Assembly: GCA_900553255.1 (NCBI GenBank)
Contig: USCI01000001.1
Coordinates: 1-64,000, forward strand
DNA from: an uncultured Oscillospiraceae bacterium
GTDB taxonomy: Bacteria; Bacillota; Clostridia; Oscillospirales; Acutalibacteraceae
Length of the DNA stretch: 64,000 bases
Direction: 5' to 3'
Shown here: one piece after another, positions 18,284 through 26,105 of the stretch
Position numbering within the stretch: the first letter of the stretch is position 1
How the letters are laid out: every line of letters begins with the position of its first letter
Made by a program: the position numbers and the translations under genes
The notes under the pieces: model-generated
What the model was told of the DNA's origin: nothing
The model's database searches: none
Seen by the model: only the letters and a program-made list of their open reading frames with translations

Positions 18284-19306
18284 ATGATTCCCTGGTTTTC
18301 CGTGTGGGAGGCGAAGGTCTCCGGCTTTGTGCAGCGGATGGAGGGGCGTTTGCTCGGCAGTACGCGGGTGCGCCGCCGTGTGTCCGGCGTGGCCGGCTTC
18401 ATCGGGCGGCTGCTGATCTTCACCGGCTTCAGCTTCATCATTCTGTATCCCCTGCTGTATATGCTCAGCGTAGGCTTCCGGCAGGCGGACGACATGGCGG
18501 ATCCGATGGTCATCTGGATCCCGAAGCACCTGACCCTGGAGAATATACAGGACGCTTTCCGGCTGATGGACTATCCGACGTCGCTGCGCAATTCGGTGAC
18601 GCTTGGGGTGGTCAGCTCGCTGCTGCAGATCCTGTCCTGTGCACTGGTGGGCTATGGCTTTGCGCGGTTTGAATTCAAGGGCAAAAGGCTGCTGTTTGCG
18701 CTGGTGCTGTTCACCATCATCGTGCCGCCCCAGGTCATCTACGCCCCCACCTATCTGTCCTATAAGTCGTTTGACTTTTTCGGCCTGGGGCAGATCGGGC
18801 GGCTGTTCACCGGCGAGCCGTTCACGGTCAACATCCTCAACACCGGCTTCAGCCTGTACCTGCCGGCGCTGCTGGGGGTGGGGATCCGTTCGGGGCTGTT
18901 CATCTATATTTTCCGGCAGTTTTACCGCGGCCTCCCGCATGAGCTGGAGGACGCCGCCTATATCGACGGCTGTGGCTTTTTCCGGACCTTTTTCCGGGTG
19001 ATCCTGCCCAACGCCTCGGCGGCGCTGCTGACCGTGTTCCTGTTTTCCATCGTGTGGTACTGGAACGATTATTACTACATCGCGATGTATTTTTCCAGCA
19101 CCAAAACCGTTTCGATGGCGTTGTCGCTGCTGCCGGACGCGCTGGCCACCAACCAGGCGACACAGTCGCTCAGCGGCGACCCCTACCTGATCGGCACCCG
19201 GCTGCAGGCCGGCGCGCTGCTGGCCATCACTCCGCTGCTGATCCTGTATCTGTTTTTGCAGAGGTATTTCACCCAGGGCTTTGAACGCACCGGCCTGACC
19301 GGCTGA
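18284..19306 (+). CDS. sugar ABC transporter permease, second system (MalG-like)
   Basis: ATG 18284 follows GAAAGGAGGGG. The 340-residue protein has an N-terminal amphipathic extension, about six membrane spans and the EAA loop in the form EDAAYIDGCGFFRTFFRVILP. It pairs with the permease at 17363 and is followed by the solute-binding lipoprotein at 19340. The loop between the third and fourth spans is longer than usual (about 730-860 nt into the gene), which is common in DUF5696-linked permeases as I recall. Confidence 0.88.
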   Translation: MIPWFSVWEAKVSGFVQRMEGRLLGSTRVRRRVSGVAGFIGRLLIFTGFSFIILYPLLYMLSVGFRQADDMADPMVIWIPKHLTLENIQDAFRLMDYPTSLRNSVTLGVVSSLLQILSCALVGYGFARFEFKGKRLLFALVLFTIIVPPQVIYAPTYLSYKSFDFFGLGQIGRLFTGEPFTVNILNTGFSLYLPALLGVGIRSGLFIYIFRQFYRGLPHELEDAAYIDGCGFFRTFFRVILPNASAALLTVFLFSIVWYWNDYYYIAMYFSSTKTVSMALSLLPDALATNQATQSLSGDPYLIGTRLQAGALLAITPLLILYLFLQRYFTQGFERTGLTG

Positions 19307-19339
19307 GTCTGCGGCAAAAAAAGAAAAGGAGAGCTGAAG

Positions 19340-21181
19340 ATGAAAAAACAACTGGTTGTTCTGCTGGCACTGTGTATGCTGCTGAGCCTGGTGCTTTCCG
19401 GCTGCCAATCGACCACCACGTCCTCCGGTACGCCGGGCGAGGTGCCGGAAAACGGGATCGGCTCGGACGATCTGGAATCGGATTTCCCGACCATTCCGCT
19501 GGAAAGCAAGGAAATCCGGGTGATGACCACCAACCCGGAATTCGACGAGAAGCTCGTCGAGCTGCTCGGGCAGCAGTACGGCGTAACGGCGGTCCCGGTA
19601 ACGGTCAGCTGGGCGGATATCCCGGTGCGGCTGTCCACGATGGTGATGTCGGAGGATGCGCCGGATCTGGTCATCAACCGCAGCGATCTGGAGGACTATC
19701 CGAATTATATCGTCAACAATCTCGTGCAGCCGATCGACGGCTATATCAACCTCGAGCATAAACTGTTCCGCGACCTCAAGGATGCCTATGAATACTCCCT
19801 CTGGGGCGGTGAGCATTATATGCTCATCGGCCATTTGGGGCATGAGATGGGGGTCATGTTCAACACCAGGCTGTTCGAGGAATACGACCTGGAAAACCCG
19901 TGGGAGCTGTACCTTAAGGGTGAATGGGACTGGGACGCGCTGCGGGAGATGGCGATCGAGCTGACCGAGGATGAGGACCGTGACGGCACGCCGGAGCGGT
20001 ACGGCATGCAGTTTGTCAACCCCACCTCGTTTGTGTACAGCACCGGCAAAACGCTCGGGCGGATCGACGGGGCGAACAAAACCATCGTCAACCAGATCGA
20101 GGATCCGGATATCGCGCGGGCAATGAATTTTGTCTCGGACCTGATCACCAAGGATAAGGTGTGCACCACCGCGGTCAGCAGTGCGATCACCGATTTCCGC
20201 AACGGGAAATGTGCGATCCTGTACGGATCGGCGTATCCGTATATCGGTACCGAGCTCAAGGAAATGGCCAAGGCGGGGATCCTGGGCTTTGCGCCGCTCG
20301 CGCGCGACCCGCAGCTGGATACCCATTATGCGCGCGGCCAGTTTGCCGGCTATTTCATTCCGGTCGGGGCGAAGAACCCGCTGGGCGCGGTGGCGTTTTA
20401 TGCGGTGGAACGGTATCTCAACACGGTGGGCAAGGAAGAAAAGGATAACGCCGACTGGGCGAAATACCAGTCTGAATATTATCTCAGCGATCTCAACCGC
20501 GAGCAGATTGAGGCGTGCTTCTCGGTGGAGATGCTGCCGGACCTGACGCCGTGGCTGGATCAGGGCGCGATGTGGACTATGATCGGTTCGGGCAGCAGCT
20601 GGGCGGCGCAGCTGCAGAGCTCGCTGCCGAAGATCAATGCACGCATCGAGGAGCTCACTACGCCCGAAGAGTACGACGCGCCGTCCGGCCCGAAGGTCAT
20701 CGACGATTTTGAAGGCTATGGCGACGAGGAAAAGACGCTGTCCCGCTATCTGCTGATGGACGGCGGCGACCAGAACATCACCGTGTCGCTGGATGCGGCG
20801 CATTCCAATGGCGACGGCAAATTTGCGGCGAAGATCACCTACACGCTGGACAATGCCCTCTGGGGTGGCGTTTACCGCACGGTCAACAAGACCTGGAACG
20901 GCAACAATACGCTGCGCCTGTGGGTGCAGGGCGACGGCAGCGGTCAGGTGCTCGGCCTGCGGTTTGACACGGCCAACGGCGGCGTTTGGAGCAAGAACAT
21001 CGAGATCAACAGCGCCGAGGGCCAGGTCATCGAGATTCCGCTCAGCGAGTTTGAGGATGCGTATGGTTTGGGCGCGGATATGGATCTGACCAAGGTGACC
21101 AAGTTCTATATCTCGTTCGGCGAGATGAAGACCGCCACCAAGACCATGTATATCGACAACATTGAAGTGATCGCGAAATAA
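19340..21181 (+). CDS. solute-binding lipoprotein with C-terminal carbohydrate-binding-like module
   Basis: The 613-residue product starts at ATG 19340 after AAAAGGAGAG and has a lipoprotein signal with lipobox L-S-G-C (Cys about 22). Residues about 55-430 match family 1 solute-binding proteins (IRVMTTNPEFDEKLVELL, MVMSEDAPDLVINRSDL, FRNGKCAILYGSAYPYI). The last 160 residues form a separate beta-sandwich that begins VIDDFEGYGDEEKTL and ends with YIDNIEVIAK, typical of CBM11-like or related glycan-binding modules. A fused binding module on the substrate-binding protein suggests that it stays near polymeric glycan. It serves the permease pair at 17363-19306. Confidence 0.85.
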   Translation: MKKQLVVLLALCMLLSLVLSGCQSTTTSSGTPGEVPENGIGSDDLESDFPTIPLESKEIRVMTTNPEFDEKLVELLGQQYGVTAVPVTVSWADIPVRLSTMVMSEDAPDLVINRSDLEDYPNYIVNNLVQPIDGYINLEHKLFRDLKDAYEYSLWGGEHYMLIGHLGHEMGVMFNTRLFEEYDLENPWELYLKGEWDWDALREMAIELTEDEDRDGTPERYGMQFVNPTSFVYSTGKTLGRIDGANKTIVNQIEDPDIARAMNFVSDLITKDKVCTTAVSSAITDFRNGKCAILYGSAYPYIGTELKEMAKAGILGFAPLARDPQLDTHYARGQFAGYFIPVGAKNPLGAVAFYAVERYLNTVGKEEKDNADWAKYQSEYYLSDLNREQIEACFSVEMLPDLTPWLDQGAMWTMIGSGSSWAAQLQSSLPKINARIEELTTPEEYDAPSGPKVIDDFEGYGDEEKTLSRYLLMDGGDQNITVSLDAAHSNGDGKFAAKITYTLDNALWGGVYRTVNKTWNGNNTLRLWVQGDGSGQVLGLRFDTANGGVWSKNIEINSAEGQVIEIPLSEFEDAYGLGADMDLTKVTKFYISFGEMKTATKTMYIDNIEVIAK

Positions 21182-21204
21182 CGCCTGCGGACGGCCGGGT
21201 GTCG

Positions 21205-21269
21205 GGCACGCAGGGGAAACGGACTCCGGGGCGGCGCGCGCTGTCCCGAGCGCCCGGCCCCTGCGTGCC
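21205..21269 (+). other. 12-bp inverted repeat between binding protein and ADP-ribosylglycohydrolase-like gene
   Basis: GGCACGCAGGGG at 21205-21216 is perfectly complementary to CCCCTGCGTGCC at 21258-21269, with a GC-rich 41-nt loop and no T-run. It could be a mRNA-stabilising hairpin or partial attenuator that lowers expression of the downstream gene relative to the transporter genes. Confidence 0.4.
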
Positions 21270-21300
21270 GCACAGGCGGACAGCGAAAGAGGTAGAACGT

Positions 21301-22035
21301 ATGACGGTTTTGACGCAAAAGGAATATCTGGATAAGGTGCAGGCCTGCTGGAACGGCAAGAATGTCGGCGGGACGCTTGGCGCGCCGTTTGAGTGTCTGC
21401 GCGGCGTGTTTGAGCTGGACGGCTACACCGTCGAGCTGGGCGGCGAGCCGCTGCCGAACGACGACCTGGACCTGCAGCTGGTGTGGCTCAACGCCGCAGA
21501 GGCGTACGGCCCCGCGGTAAACAGCAAAATCCTCGGGGAATACTGGAACTGGTGGGTAACGCCCCATTGGGGCGAGTATGGCGCCGGAAAAAACAACCTG
21601 CGCGCGGGCATCGTCCCGCCGTTGTCCGGCGTGGTGAATAATGTCTACGGCAACTCAAACGGCTGTTTTATCCTGTCGGAGATCTGGGCCTGCCTGTGTC
21701 CGGGGCATCCGGAACGGGCGGTGCGCTATGCCTATGAGGACGGCTGCGTCAATCACTATGCCGAGGGGCTGTATGCGGAAATTTTCTGTGCAGCGATGGA
21801 GAGCGCGGCCTTTGCCGAACGGGATATCGAGCGGCTGATCGACATCGGCCTGTCCTACATCCCGCAGGACTGCGGCATCGCCGCAGCGGTGCGCAGCGTG
21901 CGCGGCGCGTTCGCGGCCGGCAAAACGGACGCCGAGATGTGTGCCTTTGGTGGACGGACGTTGTATATTACGGCCGAAGCCGGCGAGGGCACACTCGCTT
22001 TTCGGTCGCTGTGCTTCCGGGCAATTTCGGAATAG
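21301..22035 (+). pseudogene. ADP-ribosylglycohydrolase-like protein, shortened at the C-terminus
   Basis: ATG 21301 is the start (GAAAGAGG upstream), giving 244 residues. The N-terminal 215 residues look like the helical ADP-ribosylglycohydrolase fold found in glycan loci: KVQACWNGKNVGGTLGAPFE, LPNDDLDLQLVWLNAAEAYG (acidic metal-binding motif) and a GNSNGCFILSEIW stretch. After about residue 215 similarity stops. The second half with the usual metal-binding D-x-D-T motif (often D-D-T-D/A) is absent, and a terminator follows at once. The family in this setting is usually much longer. I read it as truncated, probably inactive, but a functional short form cannot be excluded. Confidence 0.6.
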
Positions 22036-22051
22036 ACTATCACCAGACGCT

Positions 22052-22091
22052 GCCTCTGCCGATGTTTTCCGACACCGGCAGAGGCTTTTTT
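22052..22091 (+). terminator. intrinsic terminator of the carbohydrate locus
   Basis: A perfect 10-bp stem (GCCTCTGCCG at 22052-22061 with CGGCAGAGGC at 22076-22085) is followed by a run of six T. It lies 17 nt after the stop of the shortened gene and closes the + strand locus. Confidence 0.9.
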
Positions 22092-22126
22092 ATTTATGGG
22101 AAGGGTGTTTTCTTGCCGGGGAATGG

Positions 22127-22155
22127 TTGAAAATCGGGAGGCGGTATGCTATAAT
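22127..22155 (+). promoter_or_regulatory. sigma-A-type promoter for aspS
   Basis: TTGAAA at 22127-22132 and TATAAT at 22150-22155 are spaced by exactly 17 nt. Transcription should start near 22162, which leaves a leader of about 185 nt before aspS. The leader contains a small hairpin (CAATTCC/GGAATTG near 22268-22289) but no recognisable T-box motif. Confidence 0.75.
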
Positions 22156-22347
22156 TTATCTTCAGACTGTAAATACTTGTCAATATTTTTTCCGGGTGCA
22201 TGACGGTGTACCGGAAAATCATACTAAAAGCAACACATTGTTGTTTTGACAGGCGGATTTTGACGGCGTCAATTCCCATTTTTGGAATTGCCTGTTAAAT
22301 TTTGAAAATGATTTGTTTAATCCTATCGACGAAAGGGCGAAACAGTT

Positions 22348-24099
22348 ATGACGAGGGCGAACATCTATCGCACCCACCACTGCGGGGAGCTGCGCGAAAA
22401 CGATATCGGCAAACAGGTTCGGGTGGCCGGCTGGGTGGAGAATATCCGCGACCACGGCGGCGTTAAATTCCTGGATCTGCGGGATCATTACGGCGTGGTG
22501 CAGGTGGTGGTCTACGACGATGCGCTGCTCGCCGAGGTGAACCGGGAATGCACGGTCAGCGTCAGCGGCGAGGTGGTCAAGCGCAGTGAGGACACCTACA
22601 ACGCCAAAATCGCGACCGGTACGGTCGAGGTGCGGGCGGATTCGCTGACGGTGCTCGGCAAGTGCGCCGGCAACCTGCCGTTTGAGGTGGCCTCCTCCAC
22701 CGAAACCAAGGAGGAGGTGCGGCTGAAATACCGCTTCCTCGACCTGCGCAACCCCAAGGTGCACGAGAAGATCGTGCTGCGCTCGCAGGTGATCGCGTTC
22801 CTGCGCAATAAAATGACCGAAATGGGCTTTTTGGAGATGCAGACCCCGATCCTGTCTGCCTCCTCGCCCGAGGGCGCGCGCGACTATCTGATCCCGAGCC
22901 GCAAGCATCACGGGATGTTTTACGCCCTGCCCCAGGCGCCGCAGATTTTTAAGCAACTGCTGATGGTGTCCGGGTTCGACAAATATTTCCAGATCGCCCC
23001 CTGCTTCCGCGATGAGGACGCCCGCGCCGACCGTTCGCCGGGCGAGTTCTACCAGCTGGACTTCGAGATGGCCTTTGCCACCCAGGAGGACGTGTTTGCC
23101 GCCGCCGAAGAGGTGCTGTACGCGGTATTTTCGCAGTTCTCCGGCGGCAAGCCGGTGTCCCCGGCGCCGTTTAAGCAGCTGACCTATGCGGAGTGCATGC
23201 TCAAATACGGCACCGACAAGCCCGACCTGCGCAACCCGCTGGAGATCATCGACATCAGCGACCTGTTTACCGAAACCGATTTCAAGCCGTTCTGCGGCAA
23301 GACGGTGCGGGCGATCAACGTGCCCGGCTGCGCTTCCCAGCCTAAGAGTTTTTTTGAAAACATGCTCAAGTTCGCGACCGAAATCGGCATGAAGGGGCTC
23401 GGCTATGTCAAGGTCACCGAGGAGATGACCTTCCAGGGACCGATCGACAAATTCCTGTCCGACGCCGACCGCGAGGAGCTCAAGCGCCGCGCCGCACTCA
23501 AACCCGGTGACGTACTGTATTTCATCGCCGACACCGCCCAGCTGGCGCCCCGCCTCGCCGGCCAGATCCGTACCGAGGTCGCCCGACGCCTAAAGCTGAT
23601 CGACGAGGATCGCTTCGAGCTGTGCTTTGTCAAGGATTTCCCGATGTACGAGCTCGACGAGGAGACCGGCAGGCCGGCCTTTACCCACAACCCCTTCTCG
23701 ATGCCGCAGGGCGGCCTCGAAGCGCTCGAAACCAAGGATCCGCTCGATGTCCTCGCCTACCAGTACGACATCGTGTGCAACGGGGTGGAGCTGTCCTCCG
23801 GCGCGGTGCGCAACCATGACCTCGACATCATGGTGAAGGCATTCGCCATTGCGGGTTATACGGAGGATGATCTGAAAGCCAAATTCTCCGCTTTGTATAA
23901 TGCGTTCAAGTACGGCGCGCCGCCGCATGCGGGCATGGCGCCGGGCATCGACCGGATGGTGATGCTGCTGACAGGGGAGGAGAGCATCCGCGAGGTCATC
24001 GCCTTCCCGATGAACGCCAATGCGCAGGACCTGCTGCTCGGGGCACCCGGCCCGGTTTCGGAGCAGCAGCTGCGTGAGGTGCACATCAAATTGCGGTAA
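22348..24099 (+). CDS. aspS: aspartyl-tRNA synthetase
   Basis: This class II synthetase charges tRNA with aspartate in the cytoplasm. The 583-residue product has an N-terminal OB-fold anticodon-binding domain (GWVENIRDHGGVKFLDLRDH), the class II motif 2 (CFRDEDARADRSPGEFYQLD), the bacterial GAD insertion (about 290-420) and motif 3 (GMAPGIDRMVMLLTG). The S-P-G-E-F-Y-Q-L-D variant of motif 2 is the form I associate with alphaproteobacterial-type AspRS. With gatCAB directly downstream, a non-discriminating enzyme that also makes Asp-tRNA(Asn) for amidation is plausible, but discrimination cannot be read off directly. Start ATG 22348 follows GAAAGGG. Confidence 0.97.
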   Translation: MTRANIYRTHHCGELRENDIGKQVRVAGWVENIRDHGGVKFLDLRDHYGVVQVVVYDDALLAEVNRECTVSVSGEVVKRSEDTYNAKIATGTVEVRADSLTVLGKCAGNLPFEVASSTETKEEVRLKYRFLDLRNPKVHEKIVLRSQVIAFLRNKMTEMGFLEMQTPILSASSPEGARDYLIPSRKHHGMFYALPQAPQIFKQLLMVSGFDKYFQIAPCFRDEDARADRSPGEFYQLDFEMAFATQEDVFAAAEEVLYAVFSQFSGGKPVSPAPFKQLTYAECMLKYGTDKPDLRNPLEIIDISDLFTETDFKPFCGKTVRAINVPGCASQPKSFFENMLKFATEIGMKGLGYVKVTEEMTFQGPIDKFLSDADREELKRRAALKPGDVLYFIADTAQLAPRLAGQIRTEVARRLKLIDEDRFELCFVKDFPMYELDEETGRPAFTHNPFSMPQGGLEALETKDPLDVLAYQYDIVCNGVELSSGAVRNHDLDIMVKAFAIAGYTEDDLKAKFSALYNAFKYGAPPHAGMAPGIDRMVMLLTGEESIREVIAFPMNANAQDLLLGAPGPVSEQQLREVHIKLR

Positions 24100-24153
24100 A
24101 GCAGGGACCGGCCGCCGCGCGGTTTGGACGGCGGCCGTCTGCGTATGAAAACG

Positions 24154-24203
24154 GTTTTCGCCGGCCTTTTGTAAAAGGCCGTGGGGTTCGGGGCAAAGCC
24201 CCG
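24154..24203 (+). repeat. dispersed double-hairpin repeat, copy A
   Basis: GTTTTCGCC is followed by two adjacent hairpins: GGCCTTTT/AAAAGGCC (24163-24170 and 24173-24180) and CGGGGC/GCCCCG (24189-24194 and 24198-24203). A related copy in the same order is at 40283-40335, so this appears to be an interspersed repeat. Here it sits between aspS and gatC. Confidence 0.65.
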
Positions 24204-24221
24204 GGATAAGGATGTGTGGAT

Positions 24222-24500
24222 ATGGTAACCCGAGAGGATGTACAGAGCATCGCGAGGCTCGCGAAATTGTCGGTCCCGGAGGATGAGCTGGACGCGCTGA
24301 CCGGCGAGATGGCGAAGATCATTTCCTTTGCCGACACCATCAACGCGGCGGGCGCCGAAGCGGAGGAATTCGATAACATCAACGGCCTGTCCAACGCGTT
24401 CCGGGAGGACGTGGTGGTGCCCTCCTATCCCCGCGAGGAGATCCTGCGCAACGCGCAGGGCGGGGAGGACGGCTTTTTTGCCGTGCGCCGGCGCCGCTGA
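24222..24500 (+). CDS. gatC: Asp-tRNA(Asn)/Glu-tRNA(Gln) amidotransferase subunit C
   Basis: The 92-residue product has the GatC pattern: an N-terminal REDVQSIARLAKLSVPEDEL helix, a middle helix, and a C-terminal extended stretch with REDVVVPSYPREEIL. GatC wraps around the GatA-GatB interface and stabilises the complex that amidates mischarged tRNA. ATG 24222 is preferred over GTG 24216 because of AAGGATG spacing. It is followed by gatA and gatB on the same strand, separated from gatA by 116 nt. Confidence 0.93.
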   Translation: MVTREDVQSIARLAKLSVPEDELDALTGEMAKIISFADTINAAGAEAEEFDNINGLSNAFREDVVVPSYPREEILRNAQGGEDGFFAVRRRR

Positions 24501-24616
24501 GCGGCGGATAAGCCGACAATAAACCGGTGAAAGACCGGGATTATCCCTGCCGGGGCCGCCCGGCAGGTCAATGCCCCGCGCGGAATCCGGGCGGGGAGGA
24601 AAGGACGTGACGGCGG

Positions 24617-26077
24617 ATGCCGCAGACAGGAAAAATTCGCAGGGTGCAGCAGCTGTATGCCCGCGGGGAGATCACCTGCGAGGAGCTGACCCGGCGTTAT
24701 CTCGACAGCATTGAGCGGGACAACGGGACACTTAACGCCTATGTGACGGTTACTCCCGACACCGCGCTCGAAGCCGCGCGGCGGGTGGATGCCAAGCTCC
24801 GCGCGGGCGAGACGCTCCGGCCGCTCGAGGGCATCCCGATGACCCTCAAGGACAACATTTCGACCCGGGGCATCCCGACCACCTGCTGTTCCCGAATTCT
24901 CGAGGGGTATACCCCGATCTACGACGCGACGGTGTGGGAGCTGCTGCAGCGCGAAAACGCGGTGCTGCTGGGCAAAACCAACATGGACGAGTTCGCGATG
25001 GGCTCGTCGTGTGAAACGTCCTGCTTCGGCGGGGCCAAAAATCCCTTTGACACCGGCCATGTGGCGGGCGGCTCCTCGGGCGGCGTGGCCGCCGCGGTCG
25101 GCGGCCGCCTTGCGGTGTACGGGCTCGGCTCGGATACCGGCGGCTCCATCCGCCAGCCGGCGAGTTTCTGCGGCATGGTCGGGCTCAAGCCCACCTACGG
25201 CGCGGTTTCCCGCTACGGCCTGATCGCCTATGCGTCCAGCTTCGATCAGATCGGCCCGATCACCGAAACGGTGGAGGACGCCGCGCTGGTGTACGACGCG
25301 ATTGCCCGCTATGACGAGCGCGATTCCACCTCCCGCGGCGGCGCCGGGGAGACGGCGTCACAGCTTGACCGGCCGCTTAAGGGGCTGAAAATCGGCGTTG
25401 CGGAGGAATATTTCGACGGGGTGCGCGACGAGGTGAAGGCGGCGCTGCTCGCGGCGCTCGACGTGTACCGCGCGCTCGGCGCCGAAACGGTCGAGGTGGC
25501 GCTGCCAGAGCTGAAATACGCGCTGCCGGTGTACTACATCCTCGCGTGTGCGGAGGCGTCGTCCAACCTCGGCCGCTACGACGGTATCCGCTACGGCTAT
25601 AAGACGCCTCACTACGACGACATCAACGACATGATCTGCAAGACCCGCAGCGAGGGCTTCGGCGCGGAGGTCAAGCGCCGGATCCTGCTGGGCACTTACG
25701 TGCTCTCCTCCGGCTACTACGACGCCTATTACAAAAAAGCGCAGAACCTGCGCGGCGCCATCGTGCGCGGGTTCGACCGCGCGTTTGCCCAGTGCGACCT
25801 GCTGGTTGCACCCACCGTGCCGATGACCGCGTTCGCCGAGGGCGATGCGGCGAAGGACCCGGTGGAAACCTACCTCACCGATATCTGCACGGTGCCGGTC
25901 AATATCGCCGGCCTGCCGGCGCTGTCGGTGCCCTGCGGCTTCGATGCGGCCGGCCTGCCCATCGGCATGCAGCTCATCGGCCGCCGGTTCGACGAGGCCC
26001 GGCTGCTCGCCGCCGCCTGGCGCTATGAGCAGGAGGCAGGCGCCGCCCGCAGCACCGCATGGGGCGTGGAGATTTAA
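24617..26077 (+). CDS. gatA: Asp-tRNA(Asn)/Glu-tRNA(Gln) amidotransferase subunit A
   Basis: This amidase subunit releases ammonia from glutamine for tRNA amidation by GatB. The 486-residue product shows the amidase signature: catalytic Lys in GIPMTLKDN (about residue 78), then GGSSGGVAAAVGG and SDTGGSIRQPASFCG carrying the cis-Ser and nucleophile Ser. The length is normal for GatA. ATG 24617 is preceded by a GAGGAAAGGACG stretch. It lies between gatC and gatB. Confidence 0.97.
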   Translation: MPQTGKIRRVQQLYARGEITCEELTRRYLDSIERDNGTLNAYVTVTPDTALEAARRVDAKLRAGETLRPLEGIPMTLKDNISTRGIPTTCCSRILEGYTPIYDATVWELLQRENAVLLGKTNMDEFAMGSSCETSCFGGAKNPFDTGHVAGGSSGGVAAAVGGRLAVYGLGSDTGGSIRQPASFCGMVGLKPTYGAVSRYGLIAYASSFDQIGPITETVEDAALVYDAIARYDERDSTSRGGAGETASQLDRPLKGLKIGVAEEYFDGVRDEVKAALLAALDVYRALGAETVEVALPELKYALPVYYILACAEASSNLGRYDGIRYGYKTPHYDDINDMICKTRSEGFGAEVKRRILLGTYVLSSGYYDAYYKKAQNLRGAIVRGFDRAFAQCDLLVAPTVPMTAFAEGDAAKDPVETYLTDICTVPVNIAGLPALSVPCGFDAAGLPIGMQLIGRRFDEARLLAAAWRYEQEAGAARSTAWGVEI

Positions 26078-26105
26078 TGCGGGCCGCCCGTAAGGAAAGG
26101 AATGG

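Noticed and set aside
17525..20803. A 1092-codon open frame on the minus strand.
   Set aside because: It is antisense to three well-supported + genes (two permeases and a binding protein). Its translation is rich in His, Arg and Gln and has no domain, as expected of GC-rich shadows.
22156..22347. T-box riboswitch before aspS.
   Set aside because: The leader is long enough, but no AGGGTGG-type T-box sequence, specifier loop or terminator hairpin could be seen.
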